Origin: Spodoptera frugiperda
Lineage: Eukaryota; Arthropoda; Insecta; Lepidoptera; Noctuidae
DNA length: 64,000 bases
Reading direction: 5' to 3'
NCBI RefSeq assembly: GCF_023101765.2
Contig: NC_064237.1
Location: 11,204,199-11,268,198, forward strand
Below are positions 1 to 13,592 of this stretch, piece by piece. The position numbers and the translations under genes are program-made. Below the pieces are notes generated by a model. The model was not told where the DNA came from. It ran no database searches and worked only from the letters and a program-made list of their open reading frames with translations. Position 1 is the first letter of the stretch; each line of letters opens with the position of its first letter.

Positions 1-3000
1 TGAGGAAAAACGACATAAATTTAATGTTAGTCTTTGGTTTTTGTGGATTTGGATTTGACAGAATACTAATTTAAAGTATGTTTTGAAACTTCTTTGTGAA
101 ATGTGACCGTCAGCATCTACTAAAAATCAAGCAAACGTGTGGACTGTAAATAGTTCTGTCTTTACAATAAGTACAACATTAATGTCCACAACTCTACTCA
201 AGTCAGATTTTTTTATTTCTTTCATAGATAATGCCGGTCATCAATTAGGATTACGAAACTGATCATTCATCATTATTTCGACCGAACGGACTGTTACTAC
301 GAGAAAACACAGTTCTACAACATTTTTTCTTTATCAAGCCATGGCTCTTTGATACTTGGTCTTGTGCCTGTTCAAAACCGTGTTATGGAACTATTAATTT
401 GCATTTAGATCATGCGGGTCTTCTGCGGTCAACATGCAAGGTTGAGTGACGTCAATACTTTGTAGTCATAAGCACTCAATGTTATTCTTGACTAAAAATA
501 AGGGCTAATTAAGAATAGCACGTTCTCTACATATTGTCATGCAAGACAAGAATCGAAAAAAAGCTGTAAGGAATTTTTAATTTTCCGAAATTGCCTACGG
601 ACATACGTAATGTGGACAGATGTTAGTTCCGCAATAAGTAAGTACCGATTAAAGCAATAAGTACAATAACATCAAAGGTGACACCACCCGTATAAGGCGG
701 GTAACAATGCAACGATCTCAATACGGTGAAACTTCGTGAGTTCGTGCACCAAGGAGGCGGAGTACCGTTGCTCTTAACATTTGAACCTACATCCGATCAC
801 AACCTCTTTTTCAACATTCACCATTACAGCATACACCATAAACCTTATTCCTAAGACAATAACGCTTAATCTTCAATGTTACAAGTCAAACTGCAGTAAA
901 TAAGTTTGCGTCCGTATGTCTAAATAAAGACTTGACGGTTTAATAAGCTAATGAACAGTTAACGGTACTGTATTGTACGTTTAATTAATTCTTGAGATGA
1001 CAGCTGTTCCTTCTCATTGTACACAAAGGGTCATTCAATGAGAAACTTAGTTGATATAGCGAGTAATATACCTTATGACAGCAAAACGAGATGTAAGAAA
1101 CGATTGTCGGTATGTTTGAAAACAAAATAAACAAAGGATGTGTGTAGTTCCTATTATTATAAATCAGCCAGCTAACAAAACAATAAATTCCCATAGAATG
1201 CTACATTGTACTGAATAGTAACTAAGCCAAACAGTTGCTTACTGACAGTTTCGATCTTTTGTAAGCATTAAAAATAAACATTTCTATGGAATCGAATGCA
1301 CGCGAAAGTGAAAATCGATTCTCGTATGCAATGCGATTGAATTATGCAATGAGTAGGAAATGGAGCACGCCGCATGATCTCGATACTGCCTAGCGGAACG
1401 GCAGGCGTGGTGTCATTGAGAATATTGCACATTATGTAAACTAATAACCATAACTGTGATACATGTTTACAATACAACAATAAAAACATAAAAAAAATCC
1501 CTCAATACCGTAAATAAGCTGCAAAAAGTTAAAACAACCACTCGATAAATCGTTATCCAATAAAACATAGCAACTAATCATGATTCGATCCAGCAAATCA
1601 ACCATTCATTAAATCAAAAAATGTACTAGGGCGGCCTAGCACGGAGGAGCTACGTTCCGCAAACAAAACACGGTGCATAGCAACGGGCATAAATATTCAT
1701 GGTGTCAGTAGCACGGGTTGGCAGTTATGAGTTACGACAACATAGTACCTGGAGCGACCTTCGTCAGGACTTCAGGAGCAGATGTTATGGAAATACCCTC
1801 AAACAAACACTTGGAAACAGAATTGGCAATACACAGCCAATGAATGAGTAACCAATCATTGTCTATGTTATGATAGTAACGACATTGACCCACTTTTTAA
1901 GTGCTTCCAATAATTCTATGGGTTTATCATTGATAATAATGATATGATAAGTTACTTAAACTATGTTCACAAGTCGGCAAAGTATCTTTACTTAAATAGA
2001 AGAACAAAATGCTCTGTAAAAGTTGTCAAGTCAATTCTATTTAAAAGTTCAGTCTTAAACTTTTTGCAATTTGACGAAGTTACGTCGCAGAACTTGTAGT
2101 CTCAAGTTACTCTGAAACAGTTAGCACCTTTGAAGAATTGACAAAGTTAAAAGTATTAGTCGTACCTATAATTTGAGATACACGTTCCGAATAATAGCTT
2201 CAAAAATATCGTCGAAGATAATATACCTAGGATAGAACCTTTTCATATATTCCTGTATTGCAATTTTATTTCCCCATTGATGCAAATATTTACAAACAAT
2301 AAAAACTTGTATGTACAGTATGGTGTCAAAAGCACCGTAGACACATTGCGTACAAGATTGGAATGGACGCAAAGCAAACCAGTTTGCACGAACACAATTT
2401 ACGCTAGACAAACTTTGTTTTATTGAAATGGTCGAGGGTGCGAAGTCTGTCCAATTGTTGGTTTAGGGAGGGGAACCAGGAGTGCTTACCTCCAACCCAT
2501 ACCTAAACCAGAATGCAAGTTTCTTTAGATACCACTTTAGTCTAAAAACTTAACATTGGTTTATCAGATTTGCTTTTTGTGATGATCATTTTACAAATAA
2601 AATCGTATTTGAAGTCACACACAAAATTGATACAAATAGCTCATGCAAACAAATAACATCAAAAGGATAGGTGTACATTGGTGAACCCTCGCAATCTCTA
2701 CAGGACCCTTTCGTTTGACATAGATGGGGAGGGGGGAGGGATAAACTGCTAATATTCTACGTATGCAAGTAATTACATTTCCTTTACCTGCCTGTTTGCT
2801 GTTTCTTAATTCTCTTTAATCTAGCATAATATTTTTGAATGTTGTGCATTTTTAAACATGGTAAATATGTGATGAGGTGTCCTCAGGTTTTGATATTTCG
2901 TTACGAGCTCGTCTCTCGCAGTAGCAGTGAAAGAAAGTGATGAACATTCCATGTAGTGAAACGAGTGCACAGTACCAAATAACCCTAGCCTTTATGAAAA

Positions 3001-4919
3001 CAACCTCGGTCTCCTTCAAGAAGGGCGAGTAATCGACGATACCGACTGCCGATAATGTTATCAACAGGCCGATAAGAGTACAACGAAGCAATCAATAAAT
3101 TTAGAAGTACATATGTACCTATGCATTAAGCATGTCACTTGTTCTAGCTAAATGAGTCATTGGTGTTGTAAACGATCATGTTTCGTCAAGGATACAAGAC
3201 TACGTAATGCAAATTGCATATTAAGTACATATTTGCGGATAGAGGGATCTCATGGTAAAGTTGAAGTCGTATGGGAACAATTGGTTCTGAAGTTAAGTTC
3301 CTCTGTGAATTGTGCAGTTGCAGAAAGTTCGTCGTAAGATTTGATCTAACTGTCCCTTGCTGTCTTGCCCCAAACTACTCTTAAGGGGAGCTTCACAATT
3401 CACAATAGCCAAGAGGAAATATCTGCAGTGCTAGGAAATATCTAGTATCATACTATCTCTTCAAAATTACTTACAAAAAAAATGAGAAAGCAATAATGCA
3501 TTTGATGTGCATGACCCATCGATTACGCAAAAAATATTTAAAAAACTGACGAAAGTTAATTTCAGCCAAACAGCCAGTTTCAATGAACCAACGAAACATT
3601 ATAAATAACTTACGTTATACAATATTAAGTAAACAAAGAGTAACTTTGTGACTATGGGTAGCACGCGAACCACCAATGAGGAATCGATGTAAGGACGAAG
3701 ATAGTAATGGCATAATAAAAAGAACACAAAACGTTCATTATGGCATGTTACGTCACGAATAAAAGTTTAATGGTGTACGAGGTGTATTCTCGTATTAGCT
3801 AATAACAGAACAGTAAAATGGTCGTAAACGGGAGGAATTTAGAGTTCTATCGTACGGAAACGATTGGTACAATGTTTCGGGTGGTAGAGGAGTGTTTCGG
3901 ATTGTATGAGCATAGAATAAAACAGTTTATTTTAAACATAGATCTTTTAAATGCTGAAAAGGGAAAATTGACACAAGCTGGGGAAGAAACTAAGACAGTA
4001 AATCTTCTGCAAATGTTTTCTAAACGCTTTTTGCATTGTTTAGTAGAAAAATATTCAGCTCGTAACAGTCCTTGTTCCTATATCACTAAAACAACTCTGA
4101 TTAATGAGAGAGAACTTATCTTGATTTCCAAGAACTAATGGACAAAAGCGTTGCCTTTCAAAATATTATATAACAGAATAACAGAGATATAATCGCTACG
4201 ATTATTTATAAAAAAGCGTGAGAACATTCGTTTGCAATTAAGATTTATTTGCAACACCGTTAGTTGCAAAAAACAGAACTTTCTTTACATGCAAGGTAAG
4301 GATAAATCATTTAGATATATGCACGCTAGCTTTCAGTCGGTGGTGGTAGAAAATGGCTGGTCAGCAAGGGAACCCTCCGATAGAATAACTTAAATTATAT
4401 GCCACGATGCACTGGATGAGATATGGGTTGCTAAGGGAAGCATCCTGAGTAACAGTAACATTACATCAGTGTTTAACATCGATGTTTTCTAACGAAATCT
4501 GTTCTAAAAGATTTGATGAGCGATAAATCATCATACAAAAAACACTATGTAATCTTACTAGAGAGTAAAATCAAAGCAAAACAAATATAGAGCTTTCAGA
4601 CTTGTGTAGTAATATGCATAGTAAACCTAGCTAAAGTTGTGTTGATAGTCTAGCTTTCCAGACACTACGCGAGTGTTTACTACCGAACCAGTAATGTATT
4701 GTCTGCAAAAACTAGATTGCGTCTGCAAGTAAATTGCTTAGGACAGGCCATTTCCTGGACGCCATTTATTGCTTTCTTCCATTACTTTAAACATGGAGAT
4801 TGCTTTCTATTGTTCTAGTCATATTAAAAGAAGATTAGTTGATTAAAAAAGACAATCTTTAAACAAATTTACTAATTAATCCTCTTCATATAATTCTATT
4901 CCTTCGAAATTTAAAATAA
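1..4919. other. Gene-poor AT-rich stretch, probably l(2)gl intron
   Basis: No exon, RNA gene or clear mobile element is recognised. If the exon at 17939-18031 is the first coding exon of l(2)gl and its continuation lies off the left edge, this DNA is intronic to that minus-strand gene. A guanine-rich tract lies near 2727-2742. The longest frame, 3818-4138 on the plus strand (106 codons), has no domain I can name, no signal peptide and no splice context, and is probably chance. Confidence 0.5.
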
Positions 4920-4923
4920 GCAT

Positions 4924-5094
4924 CTGTCAATTTTGACAGTTGGCGCCATTTTTTGTTTTATTTAATTTTTTTATTCGTAAGTGGCCAGTATTATATTGCA
5001 ATGGCCAGTCTAGACTGAAGAGTGGGGTCATGTTAGTAAAACAATCGATACAGAGTCCGTCGAACCTGGTGTACGGCTTCTAAAGCCCTTGCAG
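4924..5094 (+). promoter_or_regulatory. Candidate promoter and non-coding leader exon
   Basis: A near-palindrome of two 7-bp arms (CTGTCAA and TTGACAG, 4924-4939) is followed at once by TTGGCGCCATT. Further on, a short non-AT-rich segment ends in TTGCAG followed by GTGAGT, with the intron GT at 5095, a good 5' splice site. Similar TGACAG/CTGTCA palindromes recur at 6539-6560. The segment holds only a very short frame starting ATGTTAGTA, so any exon would be mostly untranslated. This could be the start of a plus-strand transcript, but no downstream coding exon was found, so it is inferred from motifs only. Confidence 0.25.
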
Positions 5095-8000
5095 GTGAGT
5101 TCTGATATCCAGTCAACTGTTATGGCTTCCATGATTATGCAGATTATGCAAGTAAATGCAAGTTTTATGTTCTACCGAGTGATTTGAGCAGATTTGCATT
5201 TTTGCTTGGCTTTTGTTGTCTAAAATAATTCGTTAATTGGTAGCTTATTTTGGGTTATTTTAATTCACATTTTAAAGCTTTTCTCTAATCAGTAAAATAT
5301 CAACTGGATATTAAAATCGCATTCAGCCAATGCAATACATAAAAAATGTTGTAAAATTCATTCGAACAGCAGGTTTAAGGATGAGCATGTCATTGTTAGG
5401 CTATAAATAAAACCTCGACCTTCGTAGAGGTGATCGTCCGGCCACAAAGGCCTAGCTGGTACATTCTAACCTATCTCATATTAATCATTTACTAAAAAAA
5501 AGTAAAAGAAATCGAATGTAGTTTTTGTTGGATGTAAATGAAAAATTGTAACGGGTGATTTTTTACCTAAAACATGACTATGTGGTTTGGTATTGAAGTG
5601 GATATTAGTGTTTTTTTATGAAAACTTCACATAGGTAGGTTACACTTATCTTTGGTACCGCAGATAACAATGTAAGCGTACAATATTCCAATCTACGACC
5701 GCTCTTTCATTTTGAACATTCCACAAAAAGCTATTTAATCATGTACAGCAGAATTTAAATGAGCTGGCATTCACGTGCGGTGCGTGTACAAGAAAAATAT
5801 ATTTGTAACATTTGTAATAGCGCACCCACATTCCCGCTAAATTAAATTATTTAATTAAATATAAATGTGACCAGCGGACAAAATAAAGCGCGGAATACGT
5901 TTTGCTTAGTTAAATTGATAGTTTTAAATCTACACGTATCGTACGTGTCTATGCCCGCATTGTTGGATATAATATCTGATTAAAACCGATATACAAAAAT
6001 AAGATTAGTTTAAATGATGGTCTGACACAAAATGCATTAATGGAGCGTCTCTTAGCATTGTGATAAAGACAAAAAAAGCAAGAGAAAATAGAGAGAAGCA
6101 AATACGAGAAACGCAGGCACGTTTAATAAATGAACACAATGCGAAACCTCGCCATTGTGGGATCATCTCACAGTAATTGTCATCGCTTACTTAATGCCCC
6201 GAGCAGTGCACCGGCTCTCAGCATCTTTTATTACAGCAGTTACTTTTGTAACAACATAAACCTTATGTATTAATAAGAGGATTATGTGAATGAGCCCAGT
6301 AAATGGTTGATTTTATCATCCCTTTACAGGAATACTCGTTTTTCTAATCATTTTATGCAAAAAAGCATTATCACTAAAAGAATTCGACGAGTTCAAAAAG
6401 CCCCTTGTTGGTACTGCATTCCGCAAACTTCAGGCCTCGGTGTTAAAACAAAAATCTAAAGAATGTGGACCGTTGCAAATAACTCTGCCGGACACACGAC
6501 CGAATAATGTTCTGTCCAACATTCTGTCTATTACAATTTGACAGCTGTCACTTTTGACAGATACGTTGTTTCGGAACTCGTGAAATTATGAATTTAATGC
6601 ACATTTCGGATTTTACATTAAGTCTTAATTAATTTAAATGTGCATTAATAAGTGATGAACATTCAATTGACAGGAATGTCATGTCGAATAGTTTGACTAA
6701 TTTTTTGAGTGCGTTATGTCATATTTGGACACTTATCACATAAGATTTGCTCGTGGAAAATGATACATGTAATAACTAGTAGGTACATTATGATAAGGAA
6801 TCGCGATTAAAATATAATGATGTCGATGGCGGCTGTTCGGTTAGGGCCGGTGAATGAACCTAAAACTTGAGCTTATCGTGCACCGACTCAGTCGCGGAAA
6901 CGTTCCCCAATGCAAATATTTAAACGTACGTGTAATCTCATAGAATACACATTTACACGTTTTACGATTTGTAAGTAACAGTCTATATTCATGTTATTAC
7001 TGCGTATTTATAGCAATAAACAGTCACTATTATTTGTAAACTTTCCCAACAAAACAGAGAAACCTATATTTTATTATTAAACTGGAGTAACGATGAAAAA
7101 ATAAATCGAAATCTAGATCAACAATTTAAAAGGTTTTTTATCCATTAGCAAAACCAGTAGAGCAAACGCATTAACAATTTATACAAAAAATAACAACAAT
7201 CACATTGTATGTGTATGTTCAAGACATTTAAATGACTCGTGACTGCTGGAATAAATTGGCGAAATATCTTGCGAGCGGGAAGCCAATCATGAATACGGAC
7301 GGCAGCTCGAAATAGGAAATGCCACCCTCGGGAATTGGACAAGTCGTAGGAATATACCTCCAAATGTGTGCTATAATAGTTAGCCTGAATTGGTGATGTT
7401 TATACCAAGTAGGAAACCGTGGGAGGCGCACAGTCCAGGCAATGACGCGGCTTAATGGAGGTTAAGATGTGTGCCCCCATGTAACGAGCATCGCGCCTTG
7501 TTGGACGCAACTATGTTCATACAGTCAAATTGGATGAGTTGCTTTATGATCACGTGGGCATTGAGTGGTGCGCCGGTGGAGAAATGTGATTGAAACGACT
7601 CCTATAAACATATTTTACGGATCAAAAGGTGCTGATAGAAATGAAATGGAAAACAGTTTGACATCGTATTCACAAGGTGTGTGAGAGCATTTATTGATAA
7701 AAACATGCCATAAAGATATTAAACGATGCATGCCGGAGATAGTTTACAAAATAACGTGTGTAATAATGACGCGAGCCTGTTACTCAATCCCGCGATCCTA
7801 CCGAGCATGTGGCTCGCTCTGAACTTTTTATATCATCAAATTAAAATACCAAAAGCTATAATGAAATGGTGTTTGGCGTCTGGTCAGAATCACAAGTCTA
7901 TAGCTATAAAATGATACTAAAGTACACAATAGCTTACGTGGCATTATTTTTAAATATTTATTTGTGGCTTCCGGAAAGGTGAACAGATCATCGGCCGCAG

Positions 8001-10415
8001 TCAGCTTGGCAGCCGGCTGCTGAATGGATATTTTCATCGGGAACATGGAACTGTTGTATAACTACCGATGTTTTAGTATGGATCTGTTATATCTCTGGTT
8101 TTTATGGAATCATTTGAACTTTTATAGTAATTTTTAAATTGTACATCGAGCAGAATGTCTTCTCAACAGCTTATTTAACTGGCGCTATTATTATTAGAAT
8201 GCTTTGTCCTACAATAGTAATACGCATTATGTATGAATAGTTTCTTTTTATCGGAGCATCTCGTAGGGCTGCGGCGCATGTATTTAGTAGGACTCATACA
8301 GACAATACAAAAGAAGCAAGATGGTCGATCGGTTAACAAACGTGCTGGCACGTGGAATGTGGTTTCGTCAGTTCAACATAATTGAACGTATTAGAATAGA
8401 GGCATAACCAATCTCAGTGTATTTGCTATTGATGAAATGATTTAGTAGCTATACATTTTAATCAGAAATAAATTGAAGCAATATACTTAGGCAGTAAACA
8501 GTTTTACGATTTAAAAGAATTGTGTTTCTGGTGAGTTATGTTATAAAGAATAGTTACTAATCGGTAAAAGAACTGCGTAATCATAACGCACTAACGCACT
8601 AACTATTTATAGTTATAGTTATAAATATAACAGATACAAAATGAACGATTATAGTGAAAATGCAAAGAAACAAAATACCTTTTCGATGCTACTTTTTAGG
8701 AGCCAAATTAGGCACTAAAATTAGCTTAGTAGTTAGTTGAGCCTGAGGCGTTTGTGGGGAAAAAAGAACCGCGATATTGATCGCAGAATTCAGCGGTTCG
8801 GGTCTACCTGTGCTATTTCGAATTCGCCTAAGGTCGCCTGAGTTCTTCCGAGAAAGGGGCGTGATAAGTCTGACCTGAATACGACCAGGCTATTTAAGCC
8901 CAAAGCTTTTTGTATTAGACCGGCTATTATGGAAATATTATTTGGCGAAGTAAATATTGCATTAAAAACTTTCATCTCGATCCTAAGAAACTGAAAGATT
9001 AAAATATGGTAAGTATAAAAACCGAGTTATTAGATAATACTCTGAAGATAGGAAAATAGGAGTTTAATTCATTTGGGTGATAGTAAGATAAATGATTTAA
9101 CACATTACTAAAAATAATGTTTCGATTTATTTACTTCAAAAATCAATAACCTACAAAATCAATATTTACAAATTCCTTTTTTAAATAATTTTCGCGCCAT
9201 CAAGTAGAGGTTGAGAAGCGTCCAGTAATAAAACTTAAACGCACCGTTTATGTTCAGCCAGTAATGTATGCTACAAGCTCAGTGGTAGTTATGGAATTAA
9301 CATGGCAACACCGCCCTTGTTCCCAGGCGTCCAAGGCGCGGCTTCTAGGACGGGTTTGTACTGTCTAGTCTACTGTTTGTATTCTCATGTCGGCTTTTAC
9401 ATGCAAATAAATAATTATGGTTTGGTTTCAAAGTTTAAATTGCTGTTCGTAACGACAAGAAATTATCGTTAAAAAAGACCAGTTCATGTTGTGTAGGCGT
9501 AGTATTGGAAAACAGGTGAAAAAATATTTATAATAACAATAAATAAAGTGTTGTCAGACGTAAAATACAAGGAAAAACAAACCTTTCGAAAGCAAAGGGA
9601 AGTCCTATGACAAATGTCATTGTTATAAATTCCTTTTTCGATGACGGTATCGAATGGCATGGAGTTACAACATACGTAATAGCGACTCCGTAGCACAGCT
9701 AATGGCATCCATTATAAAAGTTCAATAGACATGAAATTCCATAACATAGCACTATGCATGGTTTCCATAAAAGGACAGGGTAGAAGTAACTATGATCTTT
9801 TAATTTATTTGTGATATAAAATCAAGAGTTGTATGATACATGGAGACCCAGAAGATCCGAAACTAATTTTCAAGAAAAACTGTTGTTTTGTAAACAGGGG
9901 ATTTGATGAAACATGGTTAAGAAATCAGTCGTTTGTATCGCGAAGTTGGTCTATGTTAGAACAACAAGCTACGTACTTATGTACATAATATACGTAGGTA
10001 CATAATGTACAATATAACCTGTTGATTATATAATCCATTATTACTGACACTGCCGCAGGGTATGCCAAACCAGTTCCCACGCTGACTCAATATCAGCACA
10101 CCACTAACTAACGCTTAGAACCTCTCGATGTGCACAAAAAATACGAATTTGTTAAGTGTAGACCAATCAGTGATACGTTTTCAAAAAGGAGAATTGCATT
10201 GTTACAGCGTTCTTTCTTACTATTAATTAAACCACTTTTAAGCTTCTGCAAACGGATCTTACAGGAGGTGTGTGATGAACTTGATTTTTAGCTCTAAAAA
10301 AAATAGGCTTTTTTTTTGAAAACAAATTAGACTTAAAATGGCAAAACGTTTGCATTACTTAGTTAGTTACATTTAAGCAAATTCATTGATGCAGGGTTGA
10401 AACTGCTAAACGTGG
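5095..10415. other. AT-rich stretch without recognised genes
   Basis: No coding exon or named repeat is supported. A perfect 12-bp palindrome TGACAGCTGTCA at 6539-6550 with an extra TTTGACAG just after it resembles the motif at 4924. Several overlapping minus-strand frames at 7145-7431 and 8790-8975 are short and lack domains. Around 9298-9312 a CATGGCAACACC sequence is an imperfect X-box. Confidence 0.45.
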
Positions 10416-10542
10416 TTTTTTTTTTGAGGGGGGAAAATCCTCTATTGACTTCTCCCGCCATCGGTGAGGCGGGAGGGAGTGTTAGACTGTTACTGACTAA
10501 AAACCACCCCGTTCCTTCTCCTGATTTGAGCCGGAGCCCCGG
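10416..10542 (-). repeat. A-tailed SINE (family A), truncated copy
   Basis: On the plus strand the copy opens with a T-run and GAGGGGGG, then the family core (CTTCTCCCGCC, GGGAGTGTTAGACT, TTACTGACTAAAAACCACCC, CCGGAGCCCCGG). The T-run is the A-tail of a minus-strand element. The stretch that would reach GCAGCTCCGGA is missing, so the copy is truncated at the head. Minus-strand frames here (10363-10572) are shadows of the repeat. Confidence 0.85.
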
Positions 10543-10567
10543 GAAAAACAATTTTAAGTAGAGGATG

Positions 10568-10606
10568 CTCATAGTCCAGCAGTGGACAATTACAGGCTAT
10601 TGAATG
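10568..10606 (+). repeat. Retroposon 3'-end fragment (CCAGCAGTGG type)
   Basis: Contains ATAGTCCAGCAGTGGACAAT followed by TTACAGGCTATTGAATGAT. I recognise this as a common 3' tail of lepidopteran non-LTR or SINE elements. It lies directly after the truncated SINE, and a minus-strand cousin lies at 21789-21818. Confidence 0.5.
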
Positions 10607-11378
10607 ATACTGGATACTAGATAGCGAAACAAACTTCAACTCATGTACTTTAAGGATGTAGACAAAGATTAATCACCGTACTTCAGAGTACCCATCTACT
10701 TAGTAAAGGAGTAAACCGTTATCTTTATATCAGTGAGACTATTGGTGTCGACGGTACTATGTAAACAATTGGATTACGGAGCTAAACCCAGTTATTACAA
10801 GGGTATTACCCTGATTATTCATCACAATATTGTCGATCCTTTTAAAGAAAACTATTATCTAACTTGGAAATTAGAAATGTTATTAGAAAAGTGTATTAAT
10901 TGTAGAGTATCTTAAGCAGTTCATGAGGTCCCATAATAGATTAGACCCAATAGAATTCCGTTTAAGAAATACATATAGTGTAGTTTTTTAGTTATAATAA
11001 TATCTTTAATTATGTTTAGCAAAGACCTGTCCAAGTCCATTTATTAAAGAGAACATGAACAAATCTTTCAGCAGACGTTTTCCCGACGGATAATCCACGA
11101 TGAAATAACCTTATTTCACTCGAAGTCTAGTCAATAATTCCGTCTAGCCGCAACCGTTTGCGGTGACCAGCTTTTGGCAGCTGCACTTTGCTAATACCGT
11201 GACCGGCATTTCAGCAATTAATTAAAACCGCAATTTCGCAGTTCATTTATTTAGTCTCGTCAAAGTAAGGCTAGTTAGTAGATATAAAATACATTGGATT
11301 ATTGGATCAATTGGAGGGAGTGGATAATAAATCGAAATTTGATATGAAAATAAAGCAATATCTAGTTTTAACAGGACA
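10607..11378. other. No gene recognised
   Basis: AT-rich sequence with one 60-codon plus-strand frame (10733-10915) that has no domain. A moderately G+C-rich patch around 11140-11220 (containing CCGCAACCGTTTGCGG) has no exon borders I would trust. Confidence 0.4.
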
Positions 11379-12061
11379 TTAATAGTAACGGTTGTGCTTC
11401 GGAGTGGCTGCAGCAACTTTCATGACAATGACAAAGAGTCCATAGACACAGACACAGCGTGAAACGGCAAAGAACTTCTCAACGGAACCCCTTATCGTAA
11501 AGTTCTCAGCATCTAGACACACGGCAGTGTGTCCGCCAAGTTCGAGCAAAAAAACCGACACACCGGCCGTGGGTTATATTACACGAACCATTTCGGGCCA
11601 AGTTCGACCCACCTATAACTCAAAATCTATTTTATCTACGCATATGAAATTTCTAGTATCTGTCGAGACCTACTTACTTATCTAAAATACAAAATTTCAT
11701 TAATGTACCTATTGTAGGTCTTGAGATATTGACGTCAGAAAATCGCTATTTTTACTATACACTCACTGACTGACTCACTCATCAAAAACCTAGACCACTT
11801 CCAATGGTCGTATTGACTTGAAATTTGGCATGGAGGTAGGTCTTTGGGTCAAGGTAAAGGAAAAAATCTGAAAATGGCCAAGTGTGAGTCGGTTTTAAAA
11901 ATAATGAAGGTGTAAATTCATACCCCTAAGGAACTAAAACAAAAAAAATATCTATATCTTCCAATGGTCGTACCGACCTAAAATTCGTTACGAAGGTTTG
12001 TATTTAGTCAAAGTAAAGTAAAATAAGAAAAAAAGAAAATAAACCTTACAAAAATAAATGA
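11379..12061. repeat. Long dispersed repeat (family E) with internal duplicated module
   Basis: The segment has the texture of a decayed interspersed element: GGCCGTGGGTTATATTACACG near 11567, CCAAGTTCGACCCACC near 11600, then an ACTCACTGACTGACTCACTC run (11761-11780). The module CTTCCAATGGTCGT occurs at 11798 and again at 11958, 160 bp apart, each followed by related sequence ending in a GGTCAAGGTAAAG or AGTCAAAGTAAAG type tail. The 60-codon minus-strand frame at 11379-11561 is part of the repeat. I recall similar text in other moth genomes but cannot name the class. It runs directly into the inverted repeat at 12062, which shares the phrase CCAAGTTCGA. Confidence 0.55.
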
Positions 12062-12405
12062 AATCCCACCCAAAACATAAATGTGAAAGGCTGCCAAGTT
12101 CGATAATATTGGAATGCTTCGCCTATAAAAGAAGTGAGATCTAAATAAGTACCAAGTTCCATACACAGACCTCATTTAAAAATGATATAACTTGGCAAGT
12201 TTTAATAGAAAATTATATACTTGACTCATTGCGTTTAGTAGGTTTATAACAAAGTGTGTGAAAACTTGCCAACTTGTTATATCATTTTTAACTGAGGTCT
12301 GTGTATGGAACTTGGTACTTATTTAGATCTCACTTCTTTTATAGGCGAAGCATTCCAATATTATCGAACTTGGCAGCCTTTCACATTTATGTTTTGGGTG
12401 GGATT
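12062..12405. repeat. 344-bp near-perfect inverted repeat (foldback)
   Basis: The left arm 12062-12203 (142 bp) and right arm 12261-12405 (145 bp) are reverse complements with only a 3-base indel near the inner end and very few mismatches. The loop is 57 bp (12204-12260). The outer ends read AATCCCACCC and GGGTGGGATT. A transcript would form a long double-stranded hairpin. No coding potential is seen. It adjoins the family E repeat and may be its terminal part, duplicated in inverse. Confidence 0.9.
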
Positions 12406-13592
12406 ATATTTAGTGAATGCAAGTCTACAACAGTTAGCATTCAAGTTTAAGTAAACTGGTGCAGCAACTGATAACAAACTTGGACACGATGTTGCAGAAC
12501 TTCTCCAAGAAATTCACTTAAAATTTCCTCCTTTCGAGATTGCAAACTTCTGCAGTGCCTTACTACCTTGTTACTTTTGCGATAAGAGTGCAAATGTTTT
12601 CACAGAAATCGGATTCCTTTGTGACTTTATTTGGCGTATTGAATATGTTAATTAAGCGTTAGTTTAAATAAAGTTTCAAACTAATTCATGCTCGTATTTC
12701 ATCTAGTGTTGTGACTAATTGAATGTGTTACGGTTTTAGATTATGGAAAATAATATAGGATTTTCTTTTCCTGGATATTTATTTAATGTACGAAGTACGC
12801 GGTTAAAATTTCGTCTATGTAAAACTGAGGAGACAGCCACATAGGTTCTTTAAGTTATAATTCCTTGAAAGATATTTCGTAAACAATGGGACATGACTAA
12901 ATCAATTTTCTTAGCAAAACAATCACTCTACCAAAATTCTAAAGAACCACTTCATAACACAACAAAACATAAACCATTTCCCGAACGTTCATTTCACTAG
13001 AAAGGTGATAAACATTTTATCAGTTATTGATAAAAATTAACGGCTGGGTAAAGAGGGGTGCGGCGTTTATTGCACTTCGATTCGATACTGATAGCGCACA
13101 CACCGGCGGCGCATGCTCTTGGACAAATACGAGATATAGAAACAATCGAGTACTAAACTATTGTTCACTATTAATAAGTTATTTGAGTACAACAGCTTTA
13201 TAAACGCAACAAATTGATGGAGAGTGGTCTTTAATTGGCGTAATTCGAAGCCTTACTGTGTCTCCTAATTGAACTTGACTGTTTTGTGTACAAAATCAAT
13301 GGCTTGGAAGACTCGAAATAAAATTTTAGATGAGCATTAATAAAGTTAATTAAAGAAGCCATATAAGTTTTATAAGCGAGTCGCCTGTCTTGTGGCTTGT
13401 AGTAACAGTCTCAAAAAGGCCGAAAATAGAAATATGTGTGTATGAATATTGAACAATTTGTCTTGATATACCAACGAAATTAAACCTTTAATCATATAAT
13501 CGTCGTATCACTATTACGGGTCTTGTCGTGGGCGTTAAAGATTAATGGAATTATCGAAATACACAATTTCAGATCAAAATTGAAACTAAACA
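12406..13592. other. No gene recognised
   Basis: AT-rich DNA. A short G+C-rich patch near 13060-13110 (GGGGTGCGGCG ... CACCGGCGGCGCATGC) has no clear promoter or exon signals. No repeat family I can name. Confidence 0.4.

Noticed and set aside
3818..4138. 106-codon plus-strand frame
   Set aside because: No domain, no signal peptide, no splice or promoter context; one frame of this length is expected by chance in 64 kb of AT-rich DNA.
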